This document shows positions 1 to 6,926 of a stretch of DNA of 64,000 bases, piece by piece. Origin of the DNA: Planctomycetota bacterium (GTDB lineage: Bacteria; Planctomycetota; UBA1135; UBA2386). Below the pieces are notes generated by a model, which was given only the letters and a program-made list of their open reading frames with translations, did not search any database and was not told the DNA's origin. The DNA lies in assembly GCA_016716265.1 (NCBI GenBank), contig JADJWQ010000001.1:2108001-2172000 (forward strand). The letters run 5' to 3'. How positions within the stretch are numbered: position 1 is the stretch's first letter; each line of letters opens with the position of its first letter. The translations under genes were made by a program, and so were the position numbers.

Positions 1-519
1 GTCGCGACCGCCGGCGTCGGTTGCGGCACCGCGACGGTCAACTCCACGTCCGTTGGTGGCACCTACGTCGTCGGCTCGACCGTCACGCTGTCCATCGCCA
101 ATGCGCCCGCGTCCAGCCCGGCGCTGCTCGTCCCGTCCGTCGACATGAGCGAGTTCCTGCCGGGATTGCCGCTGCCGTTCGACCTCGCGCGGATCGGCGG
201 CGGCGCCGGCTGTGAGCTGCTCGTCAATCCGGCGCTCGGCGGCATCCCGCTGATGACCGACGCGACGGGCGCCGCTTCGCTCGCGCTGACCGTCCCGCCG
301 GGCGTCGCGCGGGTCGGCACCGGTTGGCAGTGGATCTACGTCGTGCCGGCCGGGCCGGGCAATCCGCTGGGGCTCGAGACGACCGCCAATCGTGCGATCT
401 GGTTCGGACCGGAGGTCGTCGTGCCGGGCGCGCAGTACGTGTGGGACCTGTCGAACGTCAACGCGACGACCGGCAATTCGACGACCGACTCGTGCCCGAT
501 CGTCCAGTTCCGGCTGTGA
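1..519 (+). CDS. C-terminal part of a secreted protein (5' end outside window)
   Basis: The reading frame is open from base 1 and ends in TGA at 519, so only the last 172 residues are present. They form a beta-rich tail with a VGCGT motif near the start, an LPFDL segment, a GGGAGCELLV segment, a D-A-T-G-A turn and a final W-x-L/S-C strand region. The same layout (Cys-containing start, LP.DL-like strand, GC.L turn) is seen at the ends of other large secreted proteins in this window, so I infer an exported cell-surface protein of the same group. The upstream functional part is not visible. It converges on the carboxylase gene with only 7 bases between stop codons. Confidence 0.7.
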   Translation, partial: VATAGVGCGTATVNSTSVGGTYVVGSTVTLSIANAPASSPALLVPSVDMSEFLPGLPLPFDLARIGGGAGCELLVNPALGGIPLMTDATGAASLALTVPPGVARVGTGWQWIYVVPAGPGNPLGLETTANRAIWFGPEVVVPGAQYVWDLSNVNATTGNSTTDSCPIVQFRL

Positions 520-526
520 GCCCCGC

Positions 527-2137
527 TCACATCCGGAACACCGGCGCGCGGTAGTCCGGGATCGGCGCACACAACGCGGCCGAGAGCGCGAGCCCCAGCG
601 CATCGCGCGTCCGGCGCGGGTCGAGCACGCCGTCGTCCCACAGCCGCGCGCTCGAGTAGAACGGGTGCCCCTCGTACTCGTACTTGGCGCGGACCGGGTC
701 CTCGATCGCCGCGCGCTGCTCGTCGCTCAGCGTCTCGCCCTTGGCCTCGAGCTGATCGCGTTTGACCTGGCTGAGCACCGACGCCGCCTGCTCGCCGCCC
801 ATCACGGAGATCCGAGCATTGGGCCACATGAACAGGAAGCGCGGCTGGTAGGCCCGACCACACATGCCGTAGTTCCCGGCGCCGAACGAGCCGCCGATGA
901 TCACGGTGAGCTTCGGCACCTGCGCGGTCGCGACCGCCTGCACCATCTTCGCACCGTCCTTGGCGATGCCGCCGTTCTCGTAGCGCTTGCCGACCATGAA
1001 GCCGGTGATGTTCTGCAGGAACAGCAGCGGAATGCCCCGCTGACAGCACATCTCGACGAAGTGCGCACCCTTCTGCGCGCTCTCCGAGAACAGGATGCCG
1101 TTGTTGGCGAGGATCCCGACCGGGATGCCGTGCAGGTGTGCGAAACCGCAGACCAGCGTGTCACCGTAGCGTCGCTTGAACTCGTGCAGCCGGCTGCCGT
1201 CGACGAGCCGCGCGATGACCTCGCGCACGTCGTACTGGGTGCGGTGGTCGCGCGGCAGCACACCGAGCAGCTCGGCGGGGTCGTAGGCCGGATCCTCCGG
1301 ACTCTGCAGGGCGACCGTCGGCGGCTTGCGCACGTTCAGGTGGGACGCGATGTCGCGCACGACCTCGAGGGCGTGCGCTTCGTCCTCGGCGAAATGGTCG
1401 GCGACGCCCGAGAGCCGCGTGTGGACATCCGCGCCGCCCAGCTCCTCGGCGGTGACGACCTCGCCGGTCGCCGCGCGCACGAGCGGCGGCCCGCCGAGGA
1501 AGATCGTGCCGTTGCCCTTGACGATCACGCACTCGTCGCTCATCGCCGGCACGTAGGCGCCGCCCGCGGTGCACGAGCCGAGTACCGCCGCCACCTGCGG
1601 GATGCCGGCCGCCGACATCTGCGCCTGGTTGTAGAAGATGCGCCCGAAGTGGTCTCGGTCCGGGAACACCTCGGCCTGCAGCGGCAGGAAGGCGCCACCG
1701 GAGTCGACCAGGTAGATGCAGGGCAGCCGGTTCTCGCGCGCGATCTCCTGCGCACGCACGTGCTTCTTGACCGTCATCGGCAGGTAGCTGCCGCCCTTGA
1801 CGGTCGCATCGTTCGCGACGAACAGCACCTCGCGACCCGCCACCAGACCGATGCCGGTCACGACGCCCGCGCAGGGCGCCTCGTCGTCGTACATCCCGTT
1901 CGCGGCGAGCGGCGACAGCTCGAGGAATGCGGTACCCGGATCGGCGATGCGATCGATCCGCTCCCGTGGCAACAACTTGCCGCGGGCGCGGTGCCGCGCG
2001 ACGGACTCCTCGGTGCCGCCGCGGCTGGCGCGCTGGATCGCGCGCTGCAGCTCGCCGGCGAGCGCTTCGTGGTGGCGGCGGTTGTCCTCGAACTCCGGCG
2101 TTCCCGGCTTGATCCGCGAGTGCAGCACCTCGGGCAT
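527..2137 (-). CDS. mccB: Acyl-CoA carboxylase carboxyltransferase (beta) subunit, 3-methylcrotonyl-CoA carboxylase type
   Basis: 536 residues, the normal length for MCC beta. The family carries out carboxyl transfer from carboxybiotin to an acyl-CoA. Visible signatures are GGSYLPMTVKKH, VDSGGAFLP, GSCTAGGAYVPAM, TGFMVG and GGSFGAGNYGMCGRAY followed by MWPNARISVMGG, all characteristic of the MCC/geranyl-CoA branch rather than propionyl-CoA carboxylase. I chose the ATG at 2137 because the protein there begins MPEVLH, like family members; the frame stays open further upstream but that part is low-complexity. No biotin-carboxylase or biotin-carrier subunit lies next to it. Leucine breakdown is the likely pathway, but geranyl-CoA carboxylation is not excluded. 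Confidence 0.88.
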   Translation of the reverse strand: MPEVLHSRIKPGTPEFEDNRRHHEALAGELQRAIQRASRGGTEESVARHRARGKLLPRERIDRIADPGTAFLELSPLAANGMYDDEAPCAGVVTGIGLVAGREVLFVANDATVKGGSYLPMTVKKHVRAQEIARENRLPCIYLVDSGGAFLPLQAEVFPDRDHFGRIFYNQAQMSAAGIPQVAAVLGSCTAGGAYVPAMSDECVIVKGNGTIFLGGPPLVRAATGEVVTAEELGGADVHTRLSGVADHFAEDEAHALEVVRDIASHLNVRKPPTVALQSPEDPAYDPAELLGVLPRDHRTQYDVREVIARLVDGSRLHEFKRRYGDTLVCGFAHLHGIPVGILANNGILFSESAQKGAHFVEMCCQRGIPLLFLQNITGFMVGKRYENGGIAKDGAKMVQAVATAQVPKLTVIIGGSFGAGNYGMCGRAYQPRFLFMWPNARISVMGGEQAASVLSQVKRDQLEAKGETLSDEQRAAIEDPVRAKYEYEGHPFYSSARLWDDGVLDPRRTRDALGLALSAALCAPIPDYRAPVFRM

Positions 2138-2270
2138 TGCGGCAGGGTAGGAGTCGCCCGCGACGACCGCCAGCGCGAGCACCGGCGGCGACGACACGGT
2201 CGGCGACGCACGGGTTGCGCCGGCACGCATCGCGGTGACGAGGAGCACCGCGGATCCGTTCGCACGCGGC

Positions 2271-2298
2271 TTGCCCCGGCCCGGGCTCGGGGTAGTCT
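2271..2298 (+). promoter_or_regulatory. Sigma-70-like promoter candidate
   Basis: TTGCCC, a 16-base spacer and TAGTCT, ending about 42 bases before the ATG at 2341. The arrangement resembles the candidate in front of rpmG. Prediction by eye only. Confidence 0.35.
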
Positions 2299-2340
2299 CC
2301 AGGGTCTCTCCCCTGCGGGCGCGCCCCCCACCCTCTCTCG

Positions 2341-2796
2341 ATGCGTCGCCTCGTCGATTCGATCCTGCTGCTGCTGATCGCGTACTCGGTCTCGTGGCCG
2401 CTGCTGCGCGGTGTCGTGGCGGGCGGTGACGACGCCGCTCCGGCCCACGGAGCGGTGAGCCCGCCGGCCGCGTCGGCGCCGGTCGGACCGGCACCGCTGC
2501 TGATCGGCGACGGTGCCGCGCCGGGCGCGACGCTCGCGGTCGACCTGCGCTGGGGCGACAACCGCGCGTGGCATGGCATCGCGATCAGCGACGTGCACGG
2601 CAGGTTCACGGTCGCGGTTCCAGACCTGCACGGCGAAGCGAGCCGTGGCGAGGTCGACCCGACGCTGACGATCTGCGCGCTGCACGGTGGCCGGGAGCCG
2701 ACGGCGGACGCCTCGGCGCCGCGTTCGCCGGCCGGCGAGCTGCTGTTCAGCCGGGTCGTGTCGCTGCGCGAGCTACCGCTGGCGATTTCCCTGTAG
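2341..2796 (+). CDS. Small membrane-anchored protein of unknown function
   Basis: 151 residues. A basic start (MRRLVD) followed by a hydrophobic stretch at residues 7-25 suggests an uncleaved signal anchor or signal peptide; a Pro/Ala-rich linker follows, then a short beta-rich domain (residues 55-151) ending in REL-PLAISL. I recognise no family. The gene is divergent from the carboxylase gene across a 203-base gap and converges on the TerC gene. The domain could be a small adhesion or transthyretin-like fold, but nothing in the sequence decides this. Confidence 0.6.
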   Translation: MRRLVDSILLLLIAYSVSWPLLRGVVAGGDDAAPAHGAVSPPAASAPVGPAPLLIGDGAAPGATLAVDLRWGDNRAWHGIAISDVHGRFTVAVPDLHGEASRGEVDPTLTICALHGGREPTADASAPRSPAGELLFSRVVSLRELPLAISL

Positions 2797-2840
2797 GTCC
2801 CGGAGTTCCCTGCAGGTCCCGGTAGCGGCCTACGTCGGCG

Positions 2841-3584
2841 TCACCCGGCGCGCCGTGCGCGGCCCCTTCGGGCGCGCAGGTTCAGCATCTCGACGGCGAC
2901 CGAGAACGCCATCGCGAAGTAGACGTAGCCCTTCGGGATGTGCAGCTCGAGGCCCTCGCCGAACAGCGCGAGCCCGATCAGCACGAGGAAGCTCAGCGCG
3001 AGCATCTTGAACGTCGGATTGCGCTCGACGAACGCGCACACGGCGTCGACGAACACGATCATCACCAGCACCGAGACGACGACCGCCGTGATCATCACGC
3101 CGAGGTGCTCGACCATGCCGACCGCGGTGATCACCGAGTCGAGCGAGAACACGACGTCGAGCAACATGACCTGCGTCAGCACCGCGCCGAACGTCGCCGC
3201 CTTGGGCGCGGTCCGCGGATCCGCGCCGGCGTCCTCCAGCTTGTGGTGGATCTCCAGCGTGCTCTTCGCGATGAGGAAGAGTCCGCCGAGGATCAGGATC
3301 AGATCGCGTCCCGAGATCTGCCGCGCGCCCTCGGGCAGCGACTCGATGCCGATCTCGAACCACGGCTCCGTCAGCCGCATCACGAGGCTCAGCGAGAACA
3401 GCAGCGCGATGCGCATCAGCATGGCGAGCGCGAGCCCGAGCTTGCGGGCCTTCGCGCGCGCTGCCTCCGGCAGCCGATCGGTCAGGATCGAGATGAAGAT
3501 GATGTTGTCGATGCCGAGGACGACCTCCAGCGCGGTGAGCGTCAGGAGCGCGATCCAGGCCTCGGGGTCGGCGAGCCACGACAT
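2841..3584 (-). CDS. TerC-family integral membrane protein
   Basis: 247 residues with about seven hydrophobic segments. The family's acidic membrane motifs are present: E20-V-V-L-G-I-D26-N27 in the first helix and L-D143-V-V-F-S-L-D149-S in a later helix. TerC-family proteins are implicated in metal (for example manganese) export linked to metalation of exported enzymes, and in tellurium resistance; which applies here cannot be read from sequence. Start: the ATG at 3584 gives MSWLADPEAW, typical of the YoaE/YgdQ-like TerC group. The gene is divergent from the VLRF1-like gene with only 51 bases between, so the two may share a promoter region. Confidence 0.88.
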   Translation of the reverse strand: MSWLADPEAWIALLTLTALEVVLGIDNIIFISILTDRLPEAARAKARKLGLALAMLMRIALLFSLSLVMRLTEPWFEIGIESLPEGARQISGRDLILILGGLFLIAKSTLEIHHKLEDAGADPRTAPKAATFGAVLTQVMLLDVVFSLDSVITAVGMVEHLGVMITAVVVSVLVMIVFVDAVCAFVERNPTFKMLALSFLVLIGLALFGEGLELHIPKGYVYFAMAFSVAVEMLNLRARRGRARRAG

Positions 3585-3635
3585 GGGTGCTCGGTATACG
3601 GGGCGGGCGCACCGTTCCGTAGCGTGGAGCAGATC

Positions 3636-4307
3636 GTGAGCGCCAGGCCGACTCGCTCCCGCTTCCACTGGCGAGACACGCGCTCGATCTGTGCCGAGCT
3701 CGCGACGCTGTGGGACCTGCAGCCGGACGGCCGCGGCCGCTACGTCGCCGACGACCCGACGCACGGTGGATCCGGTCTGCTCCTGCGACCACCCGCCTGC
3801 CTGCCGTGCCCGGGTGCCGGCGAGCCGCTCGGCGACTGGCTCGGACGACTCCCCGCGACCCCCGGCAGCGAGTGGGTGGTGCTGCTGCAGGCGGGCGCCG
3901 CGGCGCTCGGTGCGTGGCGCGCCGACGCCGAACTCGAGACCAAGGTGTTCAAGCGCTACGTCGTGCGCGGCCACGGCCGCGCCCAGCCGACGCACCTGAA
4001 GACGCGGGGCAAGTCGCGCTACGGCTCCCGACTGCGGCTGCAGATGGCGCGCAAGCTGCGCGACGAGGTGTGCGAACGGCTGTGCGCCTGGGCGTGCGAG
4101 CTCGGCCCGTGCGACGTGATCCACCGTGCCTGCGGCGACCCGGCGTGGGCCGAGCTGTGGGACGCCGATCCACCGCCGCCGTTCGCGGCCGACGACGACC
4201 GCATCCGCCGCATCGCACTGACCGTGCGGGTGCCGGGCAGCGACGAGCTGCACCGCGTCCGCGATACCCTGCGCCACGGCTCCGTCGAGCGGCTCGACGC
4301 CACCTGA
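3636..4307 (+). CDS. VLRF1 (Vms1/ANKZF1-like, eRF1-fold) peptidyl-tRNA hydrolase / release-factor-like protein
   Basis: About 223 residues from a GTG start at 3636 (GTG at 3624 is an alternative; no ATG is available after the divergent neighbour). The core matches the VLRF1 pattern: K-R-Y-V-V-R at 106-111, G-H-G-R-A-Q at 112-117 with Gln117 at the position of the catalytic Gln of the eRF1/Vms1 loop, then GKSRYGSRLRLQ at 125-136 and a helix rich in Arg/Glu. The C-terminal part (D-x-I-H-R-A-C-G, PPFAADDDRIRRI, and DELHRVRDTL) parallels the conserved end of the domain. Vms1/ANKZF1 cut peptidyl-tRNA on stalled large ribosomal subunits. Bacterial relatives exist but are poorly characterised. Assignment is from motif pattern, without a database search. 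Confidence 0.6.
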   Translation: MSARPTRSRFHWRDTRSICAELATLWDLQPDGRGRYVADDPTHGGSGLLLRPPACLPCPGAGEPLGDWLGRLPATPGSEWVVLLQAGAAALGAWRADAELETKVFKRYVVRGHGRAQPTHLKTRGKSRYGSRLRLQMARKLRDEVCERLCAWACELGPCDVIHRACGDPAWAELWDADPPPPFAADDDRIRRIALTVRVPGSDELHRVRDTLRHGSVERLDAT

Positions 4308-4401
4308 CCGGCGAGCTTCGCAGACATTTCCGCAGCTCGGGTGCGACCGGCCGCACGCGCGGAGCACAGGGGGACGAGCGCGGCCACGGTGGCCGCGCCG
4401 G

Positions 4402-4408
4402 AAAGGAG
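4402..4408 (+). promoter_or_regulatory. Strong ribosome binding site
   Basis: AAAGGAG sits about 7 bases before the ATG at 4415. It fixes that start, and it stands out because most genes here lack a clear Shine-Dalgarno sequence. Confidence 0.65.
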
Positions 4409-4414
4409 TTCGCA

Positions 4415-4870
4415 ATGACGACGAAGCTGCTGACGATGCTCGTCCTCGCGCTGCCGGTCGCCGCACAGCAGGGTCCCAATGGTTGCCCGGACCACGGCCT
4501 GAAGACCGAGAAGACGCGCGCCGAGTTCACGTTCTCGACCGACTGCGACGGCGCATCGATCTATATCGGCAACACCGGGATCTCGGTCCCGCGGCAACAC
4601 TGTCCGACGCTGGTGACCGTGACGCCGACGCGCGACGTGCCGGTGCACGAGGCGGGCAGCGGGATGATCGCCGTGAAGGACGGCACCGTGGACGTCGTGA
4701 CCTACCGCTTCCGCTGCAAGCGCGACTGGGTGCTGTTCATCCCGATCGGCTCGAGCTGCGTGCCCGACGGCCAGCAGATCGTCGCCCGACCGTCGACCTA
4801 CACGCTGATGCCGTGCGACGCCGCAGCGCACCGAGCGGGCGCAGGCGCGCCGGCCGCGGAGGCGGAGTGA
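4415..4870 (+). CDS. Small exported cysteine-containing protein, function unknown
   Basis: 151 residues. Residues 1-18 (MTTKLLTMLVLALPVAAQ) look like a signal peptide with cleavage after an A-A-Q type site. The mature part contains several Cys (C-P-D, D-C-D-G, H-C-P, R-C-K, S-C-V, M-P-C), compatible with disulfides outside the cytoplasm, and a stretch A-S-I-Y-I-G-N-T resembling a small beta domain. No family recognised. The next gene begins one base after this stop, so the two are almost certainly co-translated and may act together at the cell envelope. Confidence 0.65.
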   Translation: MTTKLLTMLVLALPVAAQQGPNGCPDHGLKTEKTRAEFTFSTDCDGASIYIGNTGISVPRQHCPTLVTVTPTRDVPVHEAGSGMIAVKDGTVDVVTYRFRCKRDWVLFIPIGSSCVPDGQQIVARPSTYTLMPCDAAAHRAGAGAPAAEAE

Positions 4871-4871
4871 C

Positions 4872-6329
4872 ATGCGCCGCCACGCGACGACCATGGCGGC
4901 CCTCGGCGGGCTGCTGTTGCTCGCGGTGACTGCCGTCGTCGGGTGGCGGCACGCGACGGCTCCGGTCCGGATCGCGACCGGTCCGGCCGACGCCGGGCCG
5001 CGCGAGGCGGCGGCGCGGGTACCCGCACTGCGCGCCGAGCGGCGCCCGCTCGACGGTCCGCCCGCGGCAGCGGGCCTCGCCACCGGGAGCACCGGCCCGC
5101 TCGACTTCCAGGTGGTCGTCGAGCGGCTCGTCGAGCTCGGGCTGGAGCTGTGGACCGCGGTCGAGGAGGAGTCCGCCGCCGTCACCGCGATCGACGACGT
5201 CGCGGAAGCGCTGCTGCGGGATCTGCTCGCGCGCGTCGCGGACGCACCGGAGCGGGCGCTCGCCGAGCTCGCCGCATACGCGGACGGCAGCAGCGGTGAG
5301 CGCCGCCGCACGGTGCACTTCCAGGTGCTGCTGCGCATCGTTCGCGACGGGTTGGCCGACCGCGAGCGGCGCTGCCGTGGCGACGGCCATCGCAGCGCGC
5401 TCGACGCGCTGGCGTCCGGCTGCCTCGGCACGCTGCAGCTCGGGCCGTCGCTGGCGCGCGAGCTGGGCCGCGGGACCCTCGTCGATGCGCCCTACCTCGG
5501 CGCCGCGCACGAGGCCGAGGTGCTCGCGCTGTTCGACGCGGGCGCGGACGTGCCGCACGTCGCCGAGGTCGCCCCGGCGCTGCTGCGGACCTTGTGGCGC
5601 AACCTCGTCGACAGCGGAGCGCGCACGCCGGGCGAGGTCGCCTCGCTCGCGCTGCTGTTCGCCGCGGACGGCTCACCGGAGCGACGCCGCGCCGCGCTGG
5701 CACACCTTCTGACGGCGGCGCACGGGCGCTACCGGAGCCTCGCGGTGGACAGCGCGGTGCGCAGCGGCGACGCGGGCACGATCACCGACGTCGCGGACGC
5801 GGCCGTCGAACGGCTGCGACCGGGCGCGGCGCTCGACGTGATGGCCGCGCTGTCGCGGGCCGATGCGGATGCGACGACCGCCGCGTTCGTCCGCTTCGGC
5901 GCCCGCCACGGCGACGCGCTGCCGGCCGCCTACGAGCGGAGCCTCGCGGACGGCGCCGACTCGCGCAGCTTCCGGGTCGGGTTGGTGACCGCGGCCGGTC
6001 TCGACCCGCGACCGACGAGCGCGGCGCTCGCGATCTCCGCGTTCGAGACCGACCCGGACCCAGGCGTACGGGAGCGCGCGCTGCTGGCCCTCGCCGCGAT
6101 CGCCCCGCCGGACCAGGTCGCGCGCTGCATCGCGGCGGCGCTCGCGGATCCGGTCCGCGGCCGCGATCCGCAGTGGCTCGGTCACGTTGCCGCCGCGCTG
6201 CGCAACGCGGCCGGCCGACTCGGTCGCGCGGAGCTCGAGCCGCTGGTCGAGCGACTCCGCGCACGTTCCGAGCTGGCCGAGGCGGACCGGCACGCGCTGA
6301 TGCGGCTCACCGCAGCAGCGACACGCTGA
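4872..6329 (+). CDS. Exported or membrane-anchored helical-repeat (HEAT-like) protein
   Basis: 485 residues. An N-terminal hydrophobic stretch (residues 7-25, ALGGLLLLAVTAVVGW) anchors or exports the protein. The rest is Ala/Arg/Leu/Glu-rich alpha-helical sequence; repeats such as P-D-P-G-V-R-E-R-A-L-L-A-L-A-A-I-A (about residue 395 on) look like HEAT/PBS-lyase units. I see no catalytic motif, so a scaffold or protein-binding role is likely. It is tightly coupled to the small Cys protein upstream (TGA-C-ATG). Around 330 bases without a gene follow, containing a strong hairpin. Confidence 0.6.
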   Translation: MRRHATTMAALGGLLLLAVTAVVGWRHATAPVRIATGPADAGPREAAARVPALRAERRPLDGPPAAAGLATGSTGPLDFQVVVERLVELGLELWTAVEEESAAVTAIDDVAEALLRDLLARVADAPERALAELAAYADGSSGERRRTVHFQVLLRIVRDGLADRERRCRGDGHRSALDALASGCLGTLQLGPSLARELGRGTLVDAPYLGAAHEAEVLALFDAGADVPHVAEVAPALLRTLWRNLVDSGARTPGEVASLALLFAADGSPERRRAALAHLLTAAHGRYRSLAVDSAVRSGDAGTITDVADAAVERLRPGAALDVMAALSRADADATTAAFVRFGARHGDALPAAYERSLADGADSRSFRVGLVTAAGLDPRPTSAALAISAFETDPDPGVRERALLALAAIAPPDQVARCIAAALADPVRGRDPQWLGHVAAALRNAAGRLGRAELEPLVERLRARSELAEADRHALMRLTAAATR

Positions 6330-6506
6330 ACCGAGCTCGAGCGAGATCAGATGTAACGACGACGTCCCAGACAGCGGGCCTGGCGAGATTTCCCGTCCAA
6401 AGCAACGCGGACCTGCGCTCAGGAACCGCGGAACGGACGTCCGATGATGTCCCGGGGGGAGGCCGGACCCGAGTCGAGTTGCGCCAGTGGACGACCCTCC
6501 CGCGCG

Positions 6507-6537
6507 GGGGGCGACGACCGCGACGGTCGTCGCCCCC
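6507..6537. terminator. Perfect 14-bp hairpin with 3-base loop
   Basis: The left arm 6507-6520 (GGGGGCGACGACCG) and right arm 6524-6537 are exact reverse complements around a CGA loop. It lies 177 bases after the preceding stop and 124 bases before rpmG. There is no T tract, so if it terminates transcription it is not a classical intrinsic terminator; it could also stabilise an mRNA 3' end. Confidence 0.4.
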
Positions 6538-6606
6538 TGTGCCACTCCGGGGCCGGGCCGGCAGGTCGGTGGCGCTGCGCCGCTGCGCCGGCGAAGCGGA
6601 TCCGCC

Positions 6607-6634
6607 TTGACCCACGCCCGCGGATCGCTAGGCT
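6607..6634 (+). promoter_or_regulatory. Sigma-70-like promoter for rpmG
   Basis: TTGACC, a 16-base spacer, TAGGCT. The -10 ends 27 bases before the rpmG ATG, giving a short leader. It is the best -35/-10 match I found in the window. Confidence 0.5.
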
Positions 6635-6661
6635 CCTCGGCCCCTCACTGCCGGGGTTCCC

Positions 6662-6826
6662 ATGGCCAAGCCGAAGAAGAAGCGCGAGATCGTCCACCTG
6701 GTCTGCTCGGAGACCGGCGACCGCAACTACACGATCCGCAAGAAGCCGGGCACGCCGAAGCTCGAGCTGAAGAAGTACAGCCCGCGGCTGCGGCGCCACA
6801 CGCTGCACACAGAGAAGAAGAAGTAG
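6662..6826 (+). CDS. rpmG: 50S ribosomal protein bL33
   Basis: 54 residues, normal length for bL33, a component of the large subunit near the E site. The family signature is clear: ETGDRNYTIRKK, then KLELKKYSPRLRRHTLHTE. Zinc-type bL33 has two CxxC-type pairs; here only the first Cys (residue 15, in HLVCSETG) remains and the other three positions are Thr, Ser and Arg, so this is a zinc-free (C-minus) form. The lysine-rich end and stop codon lie inside a 17-base tandem repeat that continues downstream. Confidence 0.9.
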   Translation: MAKPKKKREIVHLVCSETGDRNYTIRKKPGTPKLELKKYSPRLRRHTLHTEKKK

Positions 6827-6864
6827 CCGCGAAGAAGAAGTCGCCGCGAAGAAGAAGTCGCCGC
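6814..6864 (+). repeat. 17-bp tandem repeat, three copies, spanning the rpmG stop
   Basis: Units at 6814-6830, 6831-6847 and 6848-6864 read GAAGAAGAAGTCGCCGC; the first differs at one base (TAG for TCG), which supplies the rpmG stop codon. Confidence 0.8.
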
Positions 6865-6926
6865 CGGCGCGAGACGTGACGCGGAGCTGCGGCGCGCACG
6901 GCCGCCCCGCGCGCGCCAGCGCGGAA

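Larger units (their letters stand above)
6330..6661. other. 332-base intergenic region
   Basis: No convincing gene. It holds the perfect hairpin at 6507-6537 and a sigma-70-like promoter at 6607-6634 just ahead of rpmG. The first 170 bases show nothing I can assign. Confidence 0.6.

Noticed and set aside
392..2377. A 661-codon plus-strand frame antisense to mccB
   Set aside because: It overlaps the whole carboxylase gene and its translation is low-complexity; the carboxylase motifs are unambiguous.
2138..2494. N-terminal extension of the carboxylase frame up to 2494
   Set aside because: The extra 119 residues are Arg/Pro/Ala-rich and overlap the divergent gene at 2341; the family begins at the ATG at 2137.
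6330..6661. Riboswitch or leader attenuator before rpmG
   Set aside because: Apart from one plain hairpin more than 120 bases upstream and a promoter between it and the gene, no alternative pairing or known aptamer consensus is visible.
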